Below, piece by piece: positions 1 through 8,520 of a stretch of DNA of 64,000 nucleotides; positions within the stretch are counted from its first letter, which is position 1; each line of letters opens with the position of its first letter. The notes beneath the pieces were generated by a model. It was not told where the DNA came from. It searched no databases and was given only the letters and a program-made list of their open reading frames with translations. The stretch lies in the NCBI GenBank assembly GCA_043745195.1, contig JAYTTF010000122.1, forward strand, positions 1-64,000, in the 5' to 3' direction. Position numbers and translations under genes: made by a program. Source of the DNA: JANXSF01 sp043745195 (GTDB taxonomy: Bacteria; Acidobacteriota; Terriglobia; Bryobacterales; Bryobacteraceae).

Positions 1-442
1 CACGAATGGGCTCAATTGTTACCATAGCAACTCCAGTTTACAGGATAAAACCCGCAAGCCTTCTGTCTTGACTGTTTTTTCAGATCGTCGGACGAGGGCA
101 CATTTAATGAGGGTTCTTCCGTTTCCACCAGGACATGTTTTAAGGGAAAATTACTCCAATTTCAAGGGTAACGCGCTGGCAGTTGCATCGCAAGGATATT
201 GTGATTGCGAAAGACAGTACAAGGCGTGAAGTTGCTTCGCACCATTGGTTGTGGGCTAGAGTAATCTGGTAGTCCTCAATTTCCGTAGAAGTCGGCTCTT
301 ATTTCTATCGACGGGACAGATCGTTACGCTCTGCCGCTGATTTCATAATCCCCTCGTTTCCGTAAATCAGTTTTATGCAGCCGCGTTACGTTTCCAAAGA
401 ATAAGCAGCTAAACGCACTTACTAATTAGGGTCCTTGCTAAT
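1..442 (+). other. Left-edge region with a possible gene end
   Basis: No recognisable gene lies here. In the second plus-strand frame the sequence is open from base 2 to a TGA at 227-229, which would give the last 75 residues of a protein entering from outside the window. I do not recognise that peptide and its composition is not clearly protein-like, so it is only a possibility. Bases 230-442 show no open frame and no strong hairpin; they would contain the promoter of the CHAT gene at 443. Confidence 0.2.
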
Positions 443-1744
443 ATGATGCATTGGCCTTTCTCATGCGAATTCTGCCGGGGGGCTACCGGAGGCTCTTTGT
501 CCGATCAAAAATTCAAGATTCTCTTCTTAGCCAGCAGCCCCGATGGTGAGGCTCCGTTACGGCTCGACGAGGAGTTCAGGTCAATTGAGCAAAAGATCAA
601 TGCATCCGAGCATCGCGACGCATTTGATCTGATTTCTTGTTGGGCCACCCGCCCGGATGATTTTCTGCAGCACTTGAATGTCCACCGACCAACGATAGTT
701 CACTTTAGCGGACACGGTAGCGAAGTCGGCGAAATTGTGCTGATGGATGACTTGCGCCAAGCAAAGACGGTATCGCCACAGGCGCTTAGAGCTCTTTTCA
801 CAACGCTGAAGGACAATATTCGACTCGTAGTCCTGAATGCCTGCTATTCTCTTTTACAAGCCAAGGCAATTGCAGAAGTAATCGATTGCGTTATCGGTAT
901 GAACGATTCAATCGGCGACGAAGCGGCAATCAAGTTTGCGGCTTCTTTCTATCGCGCAATTGGCTTTGGACGCTCAGTGAAGGAAGCGTTCGAGCAGAGC
1001 AAGGTCTCCTTGCTGCTCGAAGGCATTCCTGAGGAGAACACCCCTGAACTACTTTTGCGCCGAGGTGTCGATCCCGCCTCGGTCTACCTAATTCAAGAAA
1101 CCCCCGCCTACCGGGGGACACCGGCGTCCGACACGAGCAGTGCCTCGTCTTCGCAATTCATCCAACAAGAATGCGTCCTCGACTATGGTGTAGCGAGCGA
1201 GATCCCAGTGAACGAGGCGCGCGAAGTGCTGGCAATGATTCGTCGGGTAAGTGCATCTGGTCTTGTTGATACGCTGGCCCGCGAAGCGTCCAGGATGGGA
1301 AAATCGACATCATATACTGTTCAAACTGATGATGTGCGAACTATGGTGTTCAACATATTCTTTCCCGATACAGGAGGCTTTTCTGGCACCGATGGTTCAG
1401 TTAGGCTACAAGTCGAACTTCTAGCTCCAGGGCTGGAAGTTTCTGATAGCCCCATAGCAGTCACAGTAAATAGAGTCACAGGGACCCCACCTCTTCCCTT
1501 TCTAGTTAAGTCGAGCAGAGTGGGTGAGCAAACCCTCAAGGTGAAGGTCACCTCTGATGACCAGGAACTTATCAATGCGCTACTTCGCACGAAATTCGTT
1601 CAACACGACGGCCCAGGTGGACCGGGTGGCACGACTTACGTTCAGATGGACGATTTGGGTCACAGAGTTCTGGTGTTGGTCGAAACCGAACTTGCGGTTC
1701 GTCTAGTCAAAGAGAAGGGAGGCTGGCTGTTTGCTGGTGGTTAG
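443..1744 (+). CDS. CHAT-domain (caspase-like) protein
   Basis: A 433-residue protein. The N-terminal half is a CHAT domain, a caspase/separase-like cysteine peptidase fold: it begins at KILFLASSP (about residue 25) and has the catalytic pair His91 in HFSGHG and Cys134 in LNACYS. Residues about 240-433 form a second, beta-rich region that I do not recognise; it may be the sensor or partner-binding part. No signal peptide or membrane segment is visible. A TTG at 497, preceded closely by GGAGG and leading straight into the CHAT fold, is a credible alternative start. CHAT proteins elsewhere act as peptidases in regulated cell-death or defence systems. No partner gene (NACHT ATPase, TPR, gasdermin) adjoins it here, so a defence role is inference. 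Confidence 0.8.
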   Translation: MMHWPFSCEFCRGATGGSLSDQKFKILFLASSPDGEAPLRLDEEFRSIEQKINASEHRDAFDLISCWATRPDDFLQHLNVHRPTIVHFSGHGSEVGEIVLMDDLRQAKTVSPQALRALFTTLKDNIRLVVLNACYSLLQAKAIAEVIDCVIGMNDSIGDEAAIKFAASFYRAIGFGRSVKEAFEQSKVSLLLEGIPEENTPELLLRRGVDPASVYLIQETPAYRGTPASDTSSASSSQFIQQECVLDYGVASEIPVNEAREVLAMIRRVSASGLVDTLAREASRMGKSTSYTVQTDDVRTMVFNIFFPDTGGFSGTDGSVRLQVELLAPGLEVSDSPIAVTVNRVTGTPPLPFLVKSSRVGEQTLKVKVTSDDQELINALLRTKFVQHDGPGGPGGTTYVQMDDLGHRVLVLVETELAVRLVKEKGGWLFAGG

Positions 1745-1749
1745 AGAAG

Positions 1750-1900
1750 CAATTTACCCCTAGTCTGGTGCCGCTCAAGTCCAAATCCGCGCCGCGGCAG
1801 TATGAGGTGCGGTGACCCGATATCAGGGATAGAACTTAGGTCCGCTACCTCGCAAACGAGCCAGTTTTGCAACCAACTGTTGAACGCCAAAACCCGGATT
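1750..1900 (-). pseudogene. Relic of an AlpA/HTH_17-type regulator
   Basis: On the minus strand, one frame gives a peptide ending VAKLARLRGSGPKFYP. After a stop, a second frame continues as GHRTSYCRGADLD. Joined, they resemble the recognition helix and wing of AlpA/excisionase-type HTH_17 proteins, whose consensus runs roughly LAKLRxxGxGPxFxKxGRRVxYRxxDLD. The frame change and stop near 1825 mean it cannot make a full protein. The match is short and was made by eye, so this is a weak call. Confidence 0.33.
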
Positions 1901-1927
1901 GAGAATATTACCGGCCGACCATAAAAT

Positions 1928-2062
1928 ATGACTAATAGCCGATTTGAATGGGTTACTGAAAAAGCGGCGGCGAATTTCTACAATCATGGTGTTTCGTTTC
2001 ATGTAGCAGTCGTGGCTTTCCTCAACCCGTTTCCAATTGACCGCATCGGCGGACAAACATGA
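1928..2062 (+). pseudogene. Truncated BrnT-family toxin
   Basis: A 44-codon reading frame starts at ATG 1928 with FEWVTEKAAANFYNHGVSF. This matches the start of BrnT ribonuclease toxins (pattern FEWDxxKxxxNxxKHGVSFEEA, then a phenylalanine and a DP turn). BrnT is normally about 90 residues; this copy stops after FLNPFPIDRIGGQT and lacks the catalytic C-terminal half. Its TGA overlaps the ATG of the next gene as ATGA, the arrangement of an intact toxin-antitoxin pair. The simplest reading is an internal deletion that killed the toxin and kept the translational coupling. Confidence 0.6.
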
Positions 2063-2448
2063 GCACGAAGATTATTACCGCGAAAATAAATTCTGACGGT
2101 AGGGTTGTGCAAGTGCTGCAAGATGGCACTGAACAACCGTTCCCAGAAACTCCAATTCGTCCAATGACGGAAGCGGAAATCGCCGCCGCAGCAGCATCAG
2201 ACGCAGATGCTCTTCCTATGACGGAGGAACAACTTTCCACGGCTCGACGAGTTCCACGGACAAAAACACTACGCCGCGCTCTCGGACTGGATCAAGAAGA
2301 ATTCGCGGCCCGCTATCACATTCCAATCGGCACCTTGCAGGACTGGGAATTGGGGCGATGTGAACCCGATCAACCAGCACGCGCTTATCTCACAGTCATC
2401 GCCCGCGAGCCTGAAGCTGTGCAACGCGCTTTGTCTCAACAGCCCTGA
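2059..2448 (+). CDS. HTH antitoxin-like transcriptional regulator
   Basis: A 129-residue DNA-binding protein. The C-terminal half (about residues 70-125) is a Cro/XRE-type helix-turn-helix with the run TLRRALGLDQEEFAARYHIP, then GTLQDWELGR and a PARAYL segment. This is typical of the HTH antitoxins paired with BrnT toxins. The N-terminal half is an acidic, alanine-rich linker of the sort that binds the toxin. The gene begins inside the stop codon of the truncated BrnT frame and ends 16 bases before the convergent lysA stop. With its toxin gone it may persist as an orphan autoregulator or as an anti-addiction gene against related toxins; that is inference. Confidence 0.8.
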   Translation: MSTKIITAKINSDGRVVQVLQDGTEQPFPETPIRPMTEAEIAAAAASDADALPMTEEQLSTARRVPRTKTLRRALGLDQEEFAARYHIPIGTLQDWELGRCEPDQPARAYLTVIAREPEAVQRALSQQP

Positions 2449-2464
2449 GATCTTGCCGCACGTC

Positions 2465-3709
2465 TTACTCGCCGCGCACAAGGTCTTCCATCGTCTCCCG
2501 CCTGCGAACCACGCGCCACTGATCACCCTCAACCATCACTTCGGCCGCCCGTGGTCTGCTGTTGTAATTGGAAGCCTGCACAAATCCATAAGCCCCTGCA
2601 GACATCAATGCCACATAATCGCCAGGAAACACGTTCGCCAACTCCCGGTCGCGTGCGAAGTAATCCCCAGATTCACACACTGGCCCCACCACATCAGCCG
2701 TAATCGTTCCCAACGTCCGTTGCCGCAGCGGAACAATTTCATGATGGGCCTGATACAGCGATGGTCGGATCAAATCATTCATGGCCGCATCCACAATTAC
2801 AAATTCCTTGGTCGCAGTGGTCTTGCGGTACATCACTCGCGTCAGCAAAACACCCGCGTTGGCTGTAATGCTGCGGCCCGGTTCCACCATTAGCTTCACG
2901 TTGTGTCCCGCAGTCTTCTTGCAGATCATTTGAATGTAAGCCTCGGTATCCGGCGGTTGCTGTTCATCTTGGTAAGCAACACCCAGCCCGCCACCCATAT
3001 CCAGCTCCGTTATCGGATGCCCAGCGGCGCGCAGTTCATCCACTAGTGCCAACACACCATCCAGCGCCTCAAACAATGGGTTCGTATCTAACAATTGAGA
3101 ACCAATGTGGCAACTCACACCCTGCAATCGCAAGTGGCCCAGGGACGCGGCTCGATCATACACATCCTTCACCACATCAATATTGATTCCGAATTTGTGA
3201 TCCAGCAATCCCGTGGAAATGTATGGGTGCGTCTTCGCATCCACGTTTGGATTCACTCGCAATGCCACGCGCACCACAACATTATGGTGTCTTGCAGCAA
3301 TGGAATCAATCAGCGCCAACTCTGCTTCTGATTCGCAGTTGAAACTATGAATGCCCTTTGAAATGGCATATTCCACTTCTTCGCGACTTTTCCCAACACC
3401 GGAAAAAACCACCTTCGCCGGATCTCCGCCAGCCTTCAACACCCGGAAAAGTTCTCCGCCGCTGACAATGTCAAACCCTGCGCCGGCTTCGGCCAACAAG
3501 CGAAGCACAGACAAGTTGGAATTTGCTTTCACCGCGAAGCAAACCTGATGCGCAGCTGATCCAAATGCGCGGTCATAGGCCAGATACTGCTCCAGTATCG
3601 CCGCGCTGGAATACACGTAACATGGCGTGCCTTCCATACGCGCAATATCGGCCAGTGTCACATTTTCAACGCTCAATTCGTGGTCACGGTAAAAATAAGG
3701 TGCAATCAT
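2465..3709 (-). CDS. lysA: Diaminopimelate decarboxylase
   Basis: Catalyses the last step of lysine synthesis, meso-diaminopimelate to L-lysine plus CO2, using pyridoxal phosphate. The 414-residue length is normal for the alanine-racemase-like family III decarboxylases. Visible motifs are the PLP lysine Lys61 in CFAVKANSN, HIGSQ at 201-205, the phosphate-binding glycines DMGGGLG at about 238-244, EPGRS at 276-280 and the active-site CESGD at 345-349 contributed by the partner subunit. It is the last gene of a four-gene minus-strand operon. Its start overlaps the stop of the upstream phosphatase by one base, so the two are probably translationally coupled. Confidence 0.97.
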   Translation of the reverse strand: MIAPYFYRDHELSVENVTLADIARMEGTPCYVYSSAAILEQYLAYDRAFGSAAHQVCFAVKANSNLSVLRLLAEAGAGFDIVSGGELFRVLKAGGDPAKVVFSGVGKSREEVEYAISKGIHSFNCESEAELALIDSIAARHHNVVVRVALRVNPNVDAKTHPYISTGLLDHKFGINIDVVKDVYDRAASLGHLRLQGVSCHIGSQLLDTNPLFEALDGVLALVDELRAAGHPITELDMGGGLGVAYQDEQQPPDTEAYIQMICKKTAGHNVKLMVEPGRSITANAGVLLTRVMYRKTTATKEFVIVDAAMNDLIRPSLYQAHHEIVPLRQRTLGTITADVVGPVCESGDYFARDRELANVFPGDYVALMSAGAYGFVQASNYNSRPRAAEVMVEGDQWRVVRRRETMEDLVRGE

Positions 3710-5457
3710 CAGGTAACTTTCAACACTAATAAAGTCTGGTCGTCGAACTGCTCTGTGCCTTCGGTAAAGGTATCCAAGTCCGTAAAAATGGCGTCTACAA
3801 TTTCTTTTGGCGCCTTTGCTGAAGAACGGGTCATCACGTTACTAATGCGCTTCACGCCGAACTCGTCGCCATCGGTATTATTTCCATCGGAGACGCCGTC
3901 GGAATACAGCACAATCACATCGCCCGCATGCATTGGAATTTGCACTTCGTCGTAATCGCGCGTATCCAACAATCCAATCGGCACACCTTCCGCTTTCGGT
4001 TTGATGATCTTTCCGTTGCGGCAAATTAAAGGCGTTGCCGCACCGGCGTTCGCCATAGTCAGCATCCGCGTGGAGGCCTCCCAACGAATCACCAGCAGCG
4101 TTACATACTGAGCTTCAACTTTGCGCTCCAGCAGCGTTTCGTTCAATGCCTTTAGTAGAATTGCCGGACCTTTTTTGCGCGGAGCCAAGGACCGCAGCAA
4201 TCCACCCACCAGCGCCCCATACAATGCCGCCGCCGCGCCTTTCCCACTGGAATCGCCAAATGCGATAACCACGTTGTCTTCGCCGTGGTCAAAAAAATCG
4301 AATAGATCGCCTGAGATTTGGCGTGCCGGTCGAAGCCCAATGCCGATTTCCAAACCCTTAAGTTCCGGAGCTTCACTGGGCAGTAGGATCGATTGCAATT
4401 TACGGCCTGCCTGCAAATCCTTCTCCATTTTCTGTTCACGGATTGCCACTTCCTCATACAGGCGGGCGTTTTCCACCGACGCTGCAATCTGCGGTGCCAG
4501 AGTTTGCAGAATGCGCACGTGGTCATCCGTGTAGTGTCCAAACTTCTCACTTTCCAAATCCAAAACACCAATCACACGATTCTTCAACATCAACGGCAAC
4601 GCCACTTCGCTGCGGATTCCCGGGTGCGACGCAATGTAGCGCGGATCAGCAAGCGTATCGTCCACCCTCACAGTTTGCCGAGTAAGCGCAGCAGTACCGG
4701 TAAGCCCTTTCCCTATGGGAATGTTGTCCAACTCCATACGTTCGTCATAGCGCACAGTGAACCGTCGTTTCAAAACCCCTTGTTCTTCGTCAACCAGAAA
4801 TAGTGAAAATGAATCGTAGGAAATCAAGGTGCGCATTATCTCCGCCAGTTTTCCAAGTAATGCATCCAGATCCAGTAGCGAAGAAAATTCCTGCGAAACA
4901 CGATGCAGCGTTTTGAATGTACGATTCTGTTGATCCACACGCCGGTATAGCCGTGCGTTGTCTATGGCTGTTGCCACCCGCGTGGCGATTAACTTCAACA
5001 AGGCGCGATCATACTCGGTGAATGCAGCCAGCTTGGTTGATTGAACATCAATCACTCCAACCAGCTTTCCGCGCGCCACCATCGGCACTGCTAATTCTGA
5101 ACGGACCGCGTCCAAAGCGTTCAGATAATACGGATGCTTGGATACATCGGGCACCAAAAGCGCCTGCCGATCCAGAGCAGCCAATCCTGTAATTCCCTCG
5201 CCCAGGGCTACAAACAGGTTCTTGCAAATTTCTTCACGATGGCCAATTCCATGGCGGATTCGCAAACCCTTGCTCTTTTCGCTGTAAAGCAGGATGGCGA
5301 ACAATTGATGTGGAATTACTCTTTGAATGATTCCCGCAACATTGTCCAGCAGGCGATCCAGATCCAAAGTCTCCGCTGTAATTGCGGAAACTTCCAAAAG
5401 AAAATCCAGTAGTTCGGCACGCTCTTCAAAGCGCACCGCAGTTTTTCGGGTGCCCAT
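3709..5457 (-). CDS. GAF-GAF-SpoIIE serine/threonine phosphatase
   Basis: A 582-residue cytoplasmic signalling protein. Two GAF sensor domains lie at about residues 20-170 and 190-335, followed by a short coiled linker and a PP2C/SpoIIE-type phosphatase domain from about 365 to the end. The metal-site motifs are visible: SGDLFDFF, FGDSSGKGAAAALY and the late YSDGVSDGNN. Such RsbU-like enzymes dephosphorylate anti-sigma-factor antagonists in stress partner-switching. No antagonist or anti-sigma gene lies nearby; instead it sits four bases after deoC and overlaps lysA, so its target is unknown. Confidence 0.9.
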   Translation of the reverse strand: MGTRKTAVRFEERAELLDFLLEVSAITAETLDLDRLLDNVAGIIQRVIPHQLFAILLYSEKSKGLRIRHGIGHREEICKNLFVALGEGITGLAALDRQALLVPDVSKHPYYLNALDAVRSELAVPMVARGKLVGVIDVQSTKLAAFTEYDRALLKLIATRVATAIDNARLYRRVDQQNRTFKTLHRVSQEFSSLLDLDALLGKLAEIMRTLISYDSFSLFLVDEEQGVLKRRFTVRYDERMELDNIPIGKGLTGTAALTRQTVRVDDTLADPRYIASHPGIRSEVALPLMLKNRVIGVLDLESEKFGHYTDDHVRILQTLAPQIAASVENARLYEEVAIREQKMEKDLQAGRKLQSILLPSEAPELKGLEIGIGLRPARQISGDLFDFFDHGEDNVVIAFGDSSGKGAAAALYGALVGGLLRSLAPRKKGPAILLKALNETLLERKVEAQYVTLLVIRWEASTRMLTMANAGAATPLICRNGKIIKPKAEGVPIGLLDTRDYDEVQIPMHAGDVIVLYSDGVSDGNNTDGDEFGVKRISNVMTRSSAKAPKEIVDAIFTDLDTFTEGTEQFDDQTLLVLKVT

Positions 5458-5461
5458 ATGT

Positions 5462-6376
5462 TTAGTAGCCGTCCTGCCCGGAAGTCGCGGCAGCGCCGCC
5501 AGCCGCAGCTTCCATGATTTTCACACTGGCACTGGCGCCGATTCGCGAGGCCCCAGCCGCTTCCATTGTCTTCACATCTTCCAGGCTACGAATTCCGCCG
5601 GAAGCTTTCACGCCCATACCAGGGCCCACAATACTGCGCATCAAGGCAATGTCCGCAGCCGTTGCCCCGCCTTTGGAAAAGCCCGTGGATGTTTTCACAA
5701 AATCGGCACCGGCCAGTTTTGCCAAAGTGCATGCCATAGCTTTTTGTGGATCGTCCAGCAGCGCAGTTTCCAGAATCACTTTCAAAATAGCGCCACCACG
5801 ATGGGCCGCCATCGCCACGCAGCGGATGTCACGTTCCACCAATTCGTATTCGCCGGATTTCAGTGCGCCAACATTGATCACCATATCCACTTCTTCCGCA
5901 CCGCTCAAAACCGCATTTTCCGTTTCAGCTACTTTTATGTCGGTAGCATTCGCACCCAAAGGAAATCCAATTACGGTGCAAACTTTTACAGGAGAACCCT
6001 TCAATTCCTTGGCCACCATCGGTACCCAGAATGGGTTAATGCAAACGCTGGCGAAACTATATTTCTTCGCTTCTGTACAAATCTTTCGCACTTCGTCCGC
6101 AGTAGCCTCAGGTTTCAACAGCGTATGATCAATCAGCGCTGCAATCTCTGGCGCAATGCGCGTCAGCTTTTCGCTGGCAGAGACGCGGTCGGCACCGCAT
6201 GCAATAATTGACTTGGTTTTTGCCTCACAAGTTTGCGCGCAACGCTGCGTGCACCCCGGACATACAGAATCTGAAATGCCCAGTCCTTCGGCTCCTGCAA
6301 GCTTTTTGGTGCTGAGCCGGACCAGAATTTCTTCGCCGATTTGGGAGACAAGTTGGTCCAGTTCCACGGGGTTCAT
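5462..6376 (-). CDS. deoC: Deoxyribose-phosphate aldolase with microcompartment-like N-terminus
   Basis: Cleaves 2-deoxyribose 5-phosphate to acetaldehyde and glyceraldehyde 3-phosphate. The class I aldolase barrel covers about residues 75-304, with the Schiff-base lysine Lys228 in VKTSTGF and Lys173 in INVGALKSG. I take ATG 6376 as the start; it lies seven bases after the rpiB-like stop. In front of the barrel is an unusual 70-residue extension: an amphipathic helix (NPVELDQLVSQIGEEILVR) and then a cysteine cluster (Cys39, 42, 46, 50, and Cys60). The helix looks like an encapsulation peptide. DeoC next to RpiB is the enzyme signature of SPU-type bacterial microcompartments, but no shell gene is in this window. 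Confidence 0.93.
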   Translation of the reverse strand: MNPVELDQLVSQIGEEILVRLSTKKLAGAEGLGISDSVCPGCTQRCAQTCEAKTKSIIACGADRVSASEKLTRIAPEIAALIDHTLLKPEATADEVRKICTEAKKYSFASVCINPFWVPMVAKELKGSPVKVCTVIGFPLGANATDIKVAETENAVLSGAEEVDMVINVGALKSGEYELVERDIRCVAMAAHRGGAILKVILETALLDDPQKAMACTLAKLAGADFVKTSTGFSKGGATAADIALMRSIVGPGMGVKASGGIRSLEDVKTMEAAGASRIGASASVKIMEAAAGGAAATSGQDGY

Positions 6377-6383
6377 TCTAAGT

Positions 6384-7004
6384 TCACTTTCTGTGTTTTT
6401 GTTCAATCGCTGTAATCTTATCCACTCTCGCCTGATGCCGTCCGCCGGCAAAAGGAGTTGTAATCCAAGTTCTCAAAACATCTTCGCATTGCGTTGCGGT
6501 TAGCAAACGCCCACCCAATGTCAACACATTGGCATTATTGTGTTCTTTTGCATTGTGTGCGGAGGCTTTATCCCAGCATAGCGAAGCGCGCACACCTGGC
6601 ACTTTATTTGCCGCCATCGACGAACCAATGCCCGCACCATCAATCACCACACCCATTGCCGCCAATCCCTGGGCAACCATGTCCGCAACTTTTTCCGCAA
6701 TATCAGGGTAATCCGCTGCTTTTTCTTCATGGACTCCAACATCTCTAACCGTAAATCCCAATTCTTCCAAAATAGGTTTCAATCGCTCTTTCGTTTCAAA
6801 TCCGCCATGATCACTGCCAATGCCTACGGTTTTCCCCGGTGGGGCCACTCCATGCAATTCGTGTTCCGCCACTTCAATAATGGCTATTCCACGTTCATCC
6901 GCCAATTCTCTAGCGGAAGGCGTTACAATCGTGCCGATGGGCACACGAAGCTGTCCGCTTCCGTTTGCTGGAATATCAATCGTGGTGATTACATTGCGCT
7001 GCAA
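6384..7004 (-). CDS. RpiB/LacA-family sugar-phosphate isomerase, microcompartment type
   Basis: Ribose 5-phosphate isomerase B fold, with GIGSDHGGFETKERL near the substrate site, MAANKVPGVRA and HNNANVLTLGG. The usual catalytic cysteine of RpiB (CGTGIG) is replaced by aspartate here (IDGAGIG). The chemistry or substrate may therefore differ from housekeeping RpiB. About 60 residues precede the fold and contain VTPSARELADERGI, a motif I associate with microcompartment-linked proteins. The start is uncertain: TTG at 7004 leaves 31 bases to the divergent NicO gene, while a GTG at 7049 would overlap it. The gene lies seven bases upstream of deoC in one operon. Confidence 0.85.
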   Translation of the reverse strand: MQRNVITTIDIPANGSGQLRVPIGTIVTPSARELADERGIAIIEVAEHELHGVAPPGKTVGIGSDHGGFETKERLKPILEELGFTVRDVGVHEEKAADYPDIAEKVADMVAQGLAAMGVVIDGAGIGSSMAANKVPGVRASLCWDKASAHNAKEHNNANVLTLGGRLLTATQCEDVLRTWITTPFAGGRHQARVDKITAIEQKHRK

Positions 7005-7035
7005 TACTATCAGGAACCTTGTAAGGACTATTGTA

Positions 7036-8520
7036 ATGAAGATCAGCACAGGTCTGCCGCTTTTTGCTGCGATTCTATTTCCTTTGTGGAGTCATCCAAT
7101 GGGAAATTTCAGCGTCAATCGCTTCAGTGGCATCATCGTTGGTGCAACGCAGGTTGATGTTGTTTACACCCTTGATCTGGCCGAAATTCCTACGCTTGAC
7201 CTCATTCGCCAATGGGGTTTGAATGCCGAAGCACCCCGCTCCAAATTAAAGCAAAAGGCGGCTGAGCAAATGCAACAATGGGTGGCGAATCTCCGTTTGC
7301 TGCAAAGTAACAAGCAACGGGTGTTTGAAGTTTCCTCAACAGAGTTAGTGATGGCCGATGGGGCAGGGAATCTTCCCGTAATGCGCATTACCGCCAACCT
7401 GAAAGCAGCAGCCAAACCCGGTCGCATCGATTTTGAAGACTTAAATTATCCAACTAGTTTGGGTTGGAAGGAAATCACAATTTCCGCTGCCGATACTGTT
7501 AGCCTCGTCAAAGCCAGCCACTCGGCAGTATCTATCAGCAAAGGTTTAACCGCATATCCACCCGAATCGGCGAAAGCCGCACCACGCGATTTGCGCGCTT
7601 TTGCTGAATGGATGCCCTCAGGTTCTTCCACAACGCAGACTGAGCTCATAGCCATTCCCCAGCCTGATATTGCCGCATCCGCCGCCCCGACGCAGACACC
7701 TGCCAAAGGCGAAGTAACCCGCGGAGATTACCTCTCCACTTTGCTTGGCCGGCACGACCTATCCTTTGGCATGATGCTGGTTGGCCTCGCCGCCGCATTT
7801 GGTTTTGGAGCCCTGCACGCCCTCTCCCCAGGGCACGGAAAGACTATTGTTGCCGCTTATTTGGTGGGCTCGCGCGGAACCGTGAAGCATGCACTATTTC
7901 TTGGTGCCATGGTTACCTTCACACATACCATCAGCGTGTTCCTGCTTGGATTTGGAACGCTTTTTTTGTCTGCTTACATTGTTCCTGAAAAAATAATCCC
8001 GGTGTTATCCATCCTCTCCGGTTTGTCTATTGCCATGATCGGTGGCTACCTGCTAATCCAACGGACCAATCACTTAATGCAGCAGGTGAATCACAACGAA
8101 GACCATCACGATCACAGCAATAGTAGCCACAATCATGGGCATCATCATGGGCCAGGCGGCCATACGCACGTGCCGGAAGGGGAGGTTTCCATGTCCTCTC
8201 TCGTCGGCTTGGCAATCAGCGGAGGAATGGTGCCTTGTCCTTCAGCGTTGATTCTACTCCTGAGTGCTATTTCGATTGGACGAACTGGCTTCGGTTTGGC
8301 CTTGCTGACATCTTTCAGTTTCGGCCTCGCGGTTGTGCTGATGGCCATCGGACTAATCGTGCTATTCGCGAAAACTCTGTTACCTGAATCTTCTCAGGTT
8401 CGAAATAGCAGGTTTTTCTTGTACGTGCCTGTGATCTCTGCCTTCGTCATTTTCTGCGTCGGCATGGTGATGACAGGAATTGCCGCAGGATTAATCAAGC
8501 CGTTTGCTGGACTCGGCTAA
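7036..8520 (+). CDS. NicO/RcnA-family nickel-cobalt transporter
   Basis: About 494 residues from the ATG at 7036, which starts a signal-like sequence (MKISTGLPLFAAILFPL). A periplasmic N-terminal part of about 230 residues is followed by a NicO membrane domain with six or so hydrophobic helices. Family motifs are FGALHALSPGHGKTIVAAYL and, later, GGMVPCPSALILLL. Between the third and fourth helices is a histidine-rich loop (starting NEDHHDHSNSSHNHGHHH), typical of metal-handling RcnA-type exporters. The long N-terminal domain is larger than in RcnA. The likely role is efflux of nickel or cobalt across the inner membrane. Its stop overlaps the convergent gene at 8517 by four bases. Confidence 0.88.
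   Translation: MKISTGLPLFAAILFPLWSHPMGNFSVNRFSGIIVGATQVDVVYTLDLAEIPTLDLIRQWGLNAEAPRSKLKQKAAEQMQQWVANLRLLQSNKQRVFEVSSTELVMADGAGNLPVMRITANLKAAAKPGRIDFEDLNYPTSLGWKEITISAADTVSLVKASHSAVSISKGLTAYPPESAKAAPRDLRAFAEWMPSGSSTTQTELIAIPQPDIAASAAPTQTPAKGEVTRGDYLSTLLGRHDLSFGMMLVGLAAAFGFGALHALSPGHGKTIVAAYLVGSRGTVKHALFLGAMVTFTHTISVFLLGFGTLFLSAYIVPEKIIPVLSILSGLSIAMIGGYLLIQRTNHLMQQVNHNEDHHDHSNSSHNHGHHHGPGGHTHVPEGEVSMSSLVGLAISGGMVPCPSALILLLSAISIGRTGFGLALLTSFSFGLAVVLMAIGLIVLFAKTLLPESSQVRNSRFFLYVPVISAFVIFCVGMVMTGIAAGLIKPFAGLG

Noticed and set aside
2360..2893. A 177-codon plus-strand frame overlapping lysA
   Set aside because: Antisense to a well-conserved lysA and out of frame with the antitoxin; composition is that of a shadow frame.
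5327..6211. A 294-codon open frame on the plus strand
   Set aside because: It lies opposite deoC and the phosphatase gene, has histidine/serine-rich low-quality sequence and no family motif; it is a shadow of the real minus-strand genes.
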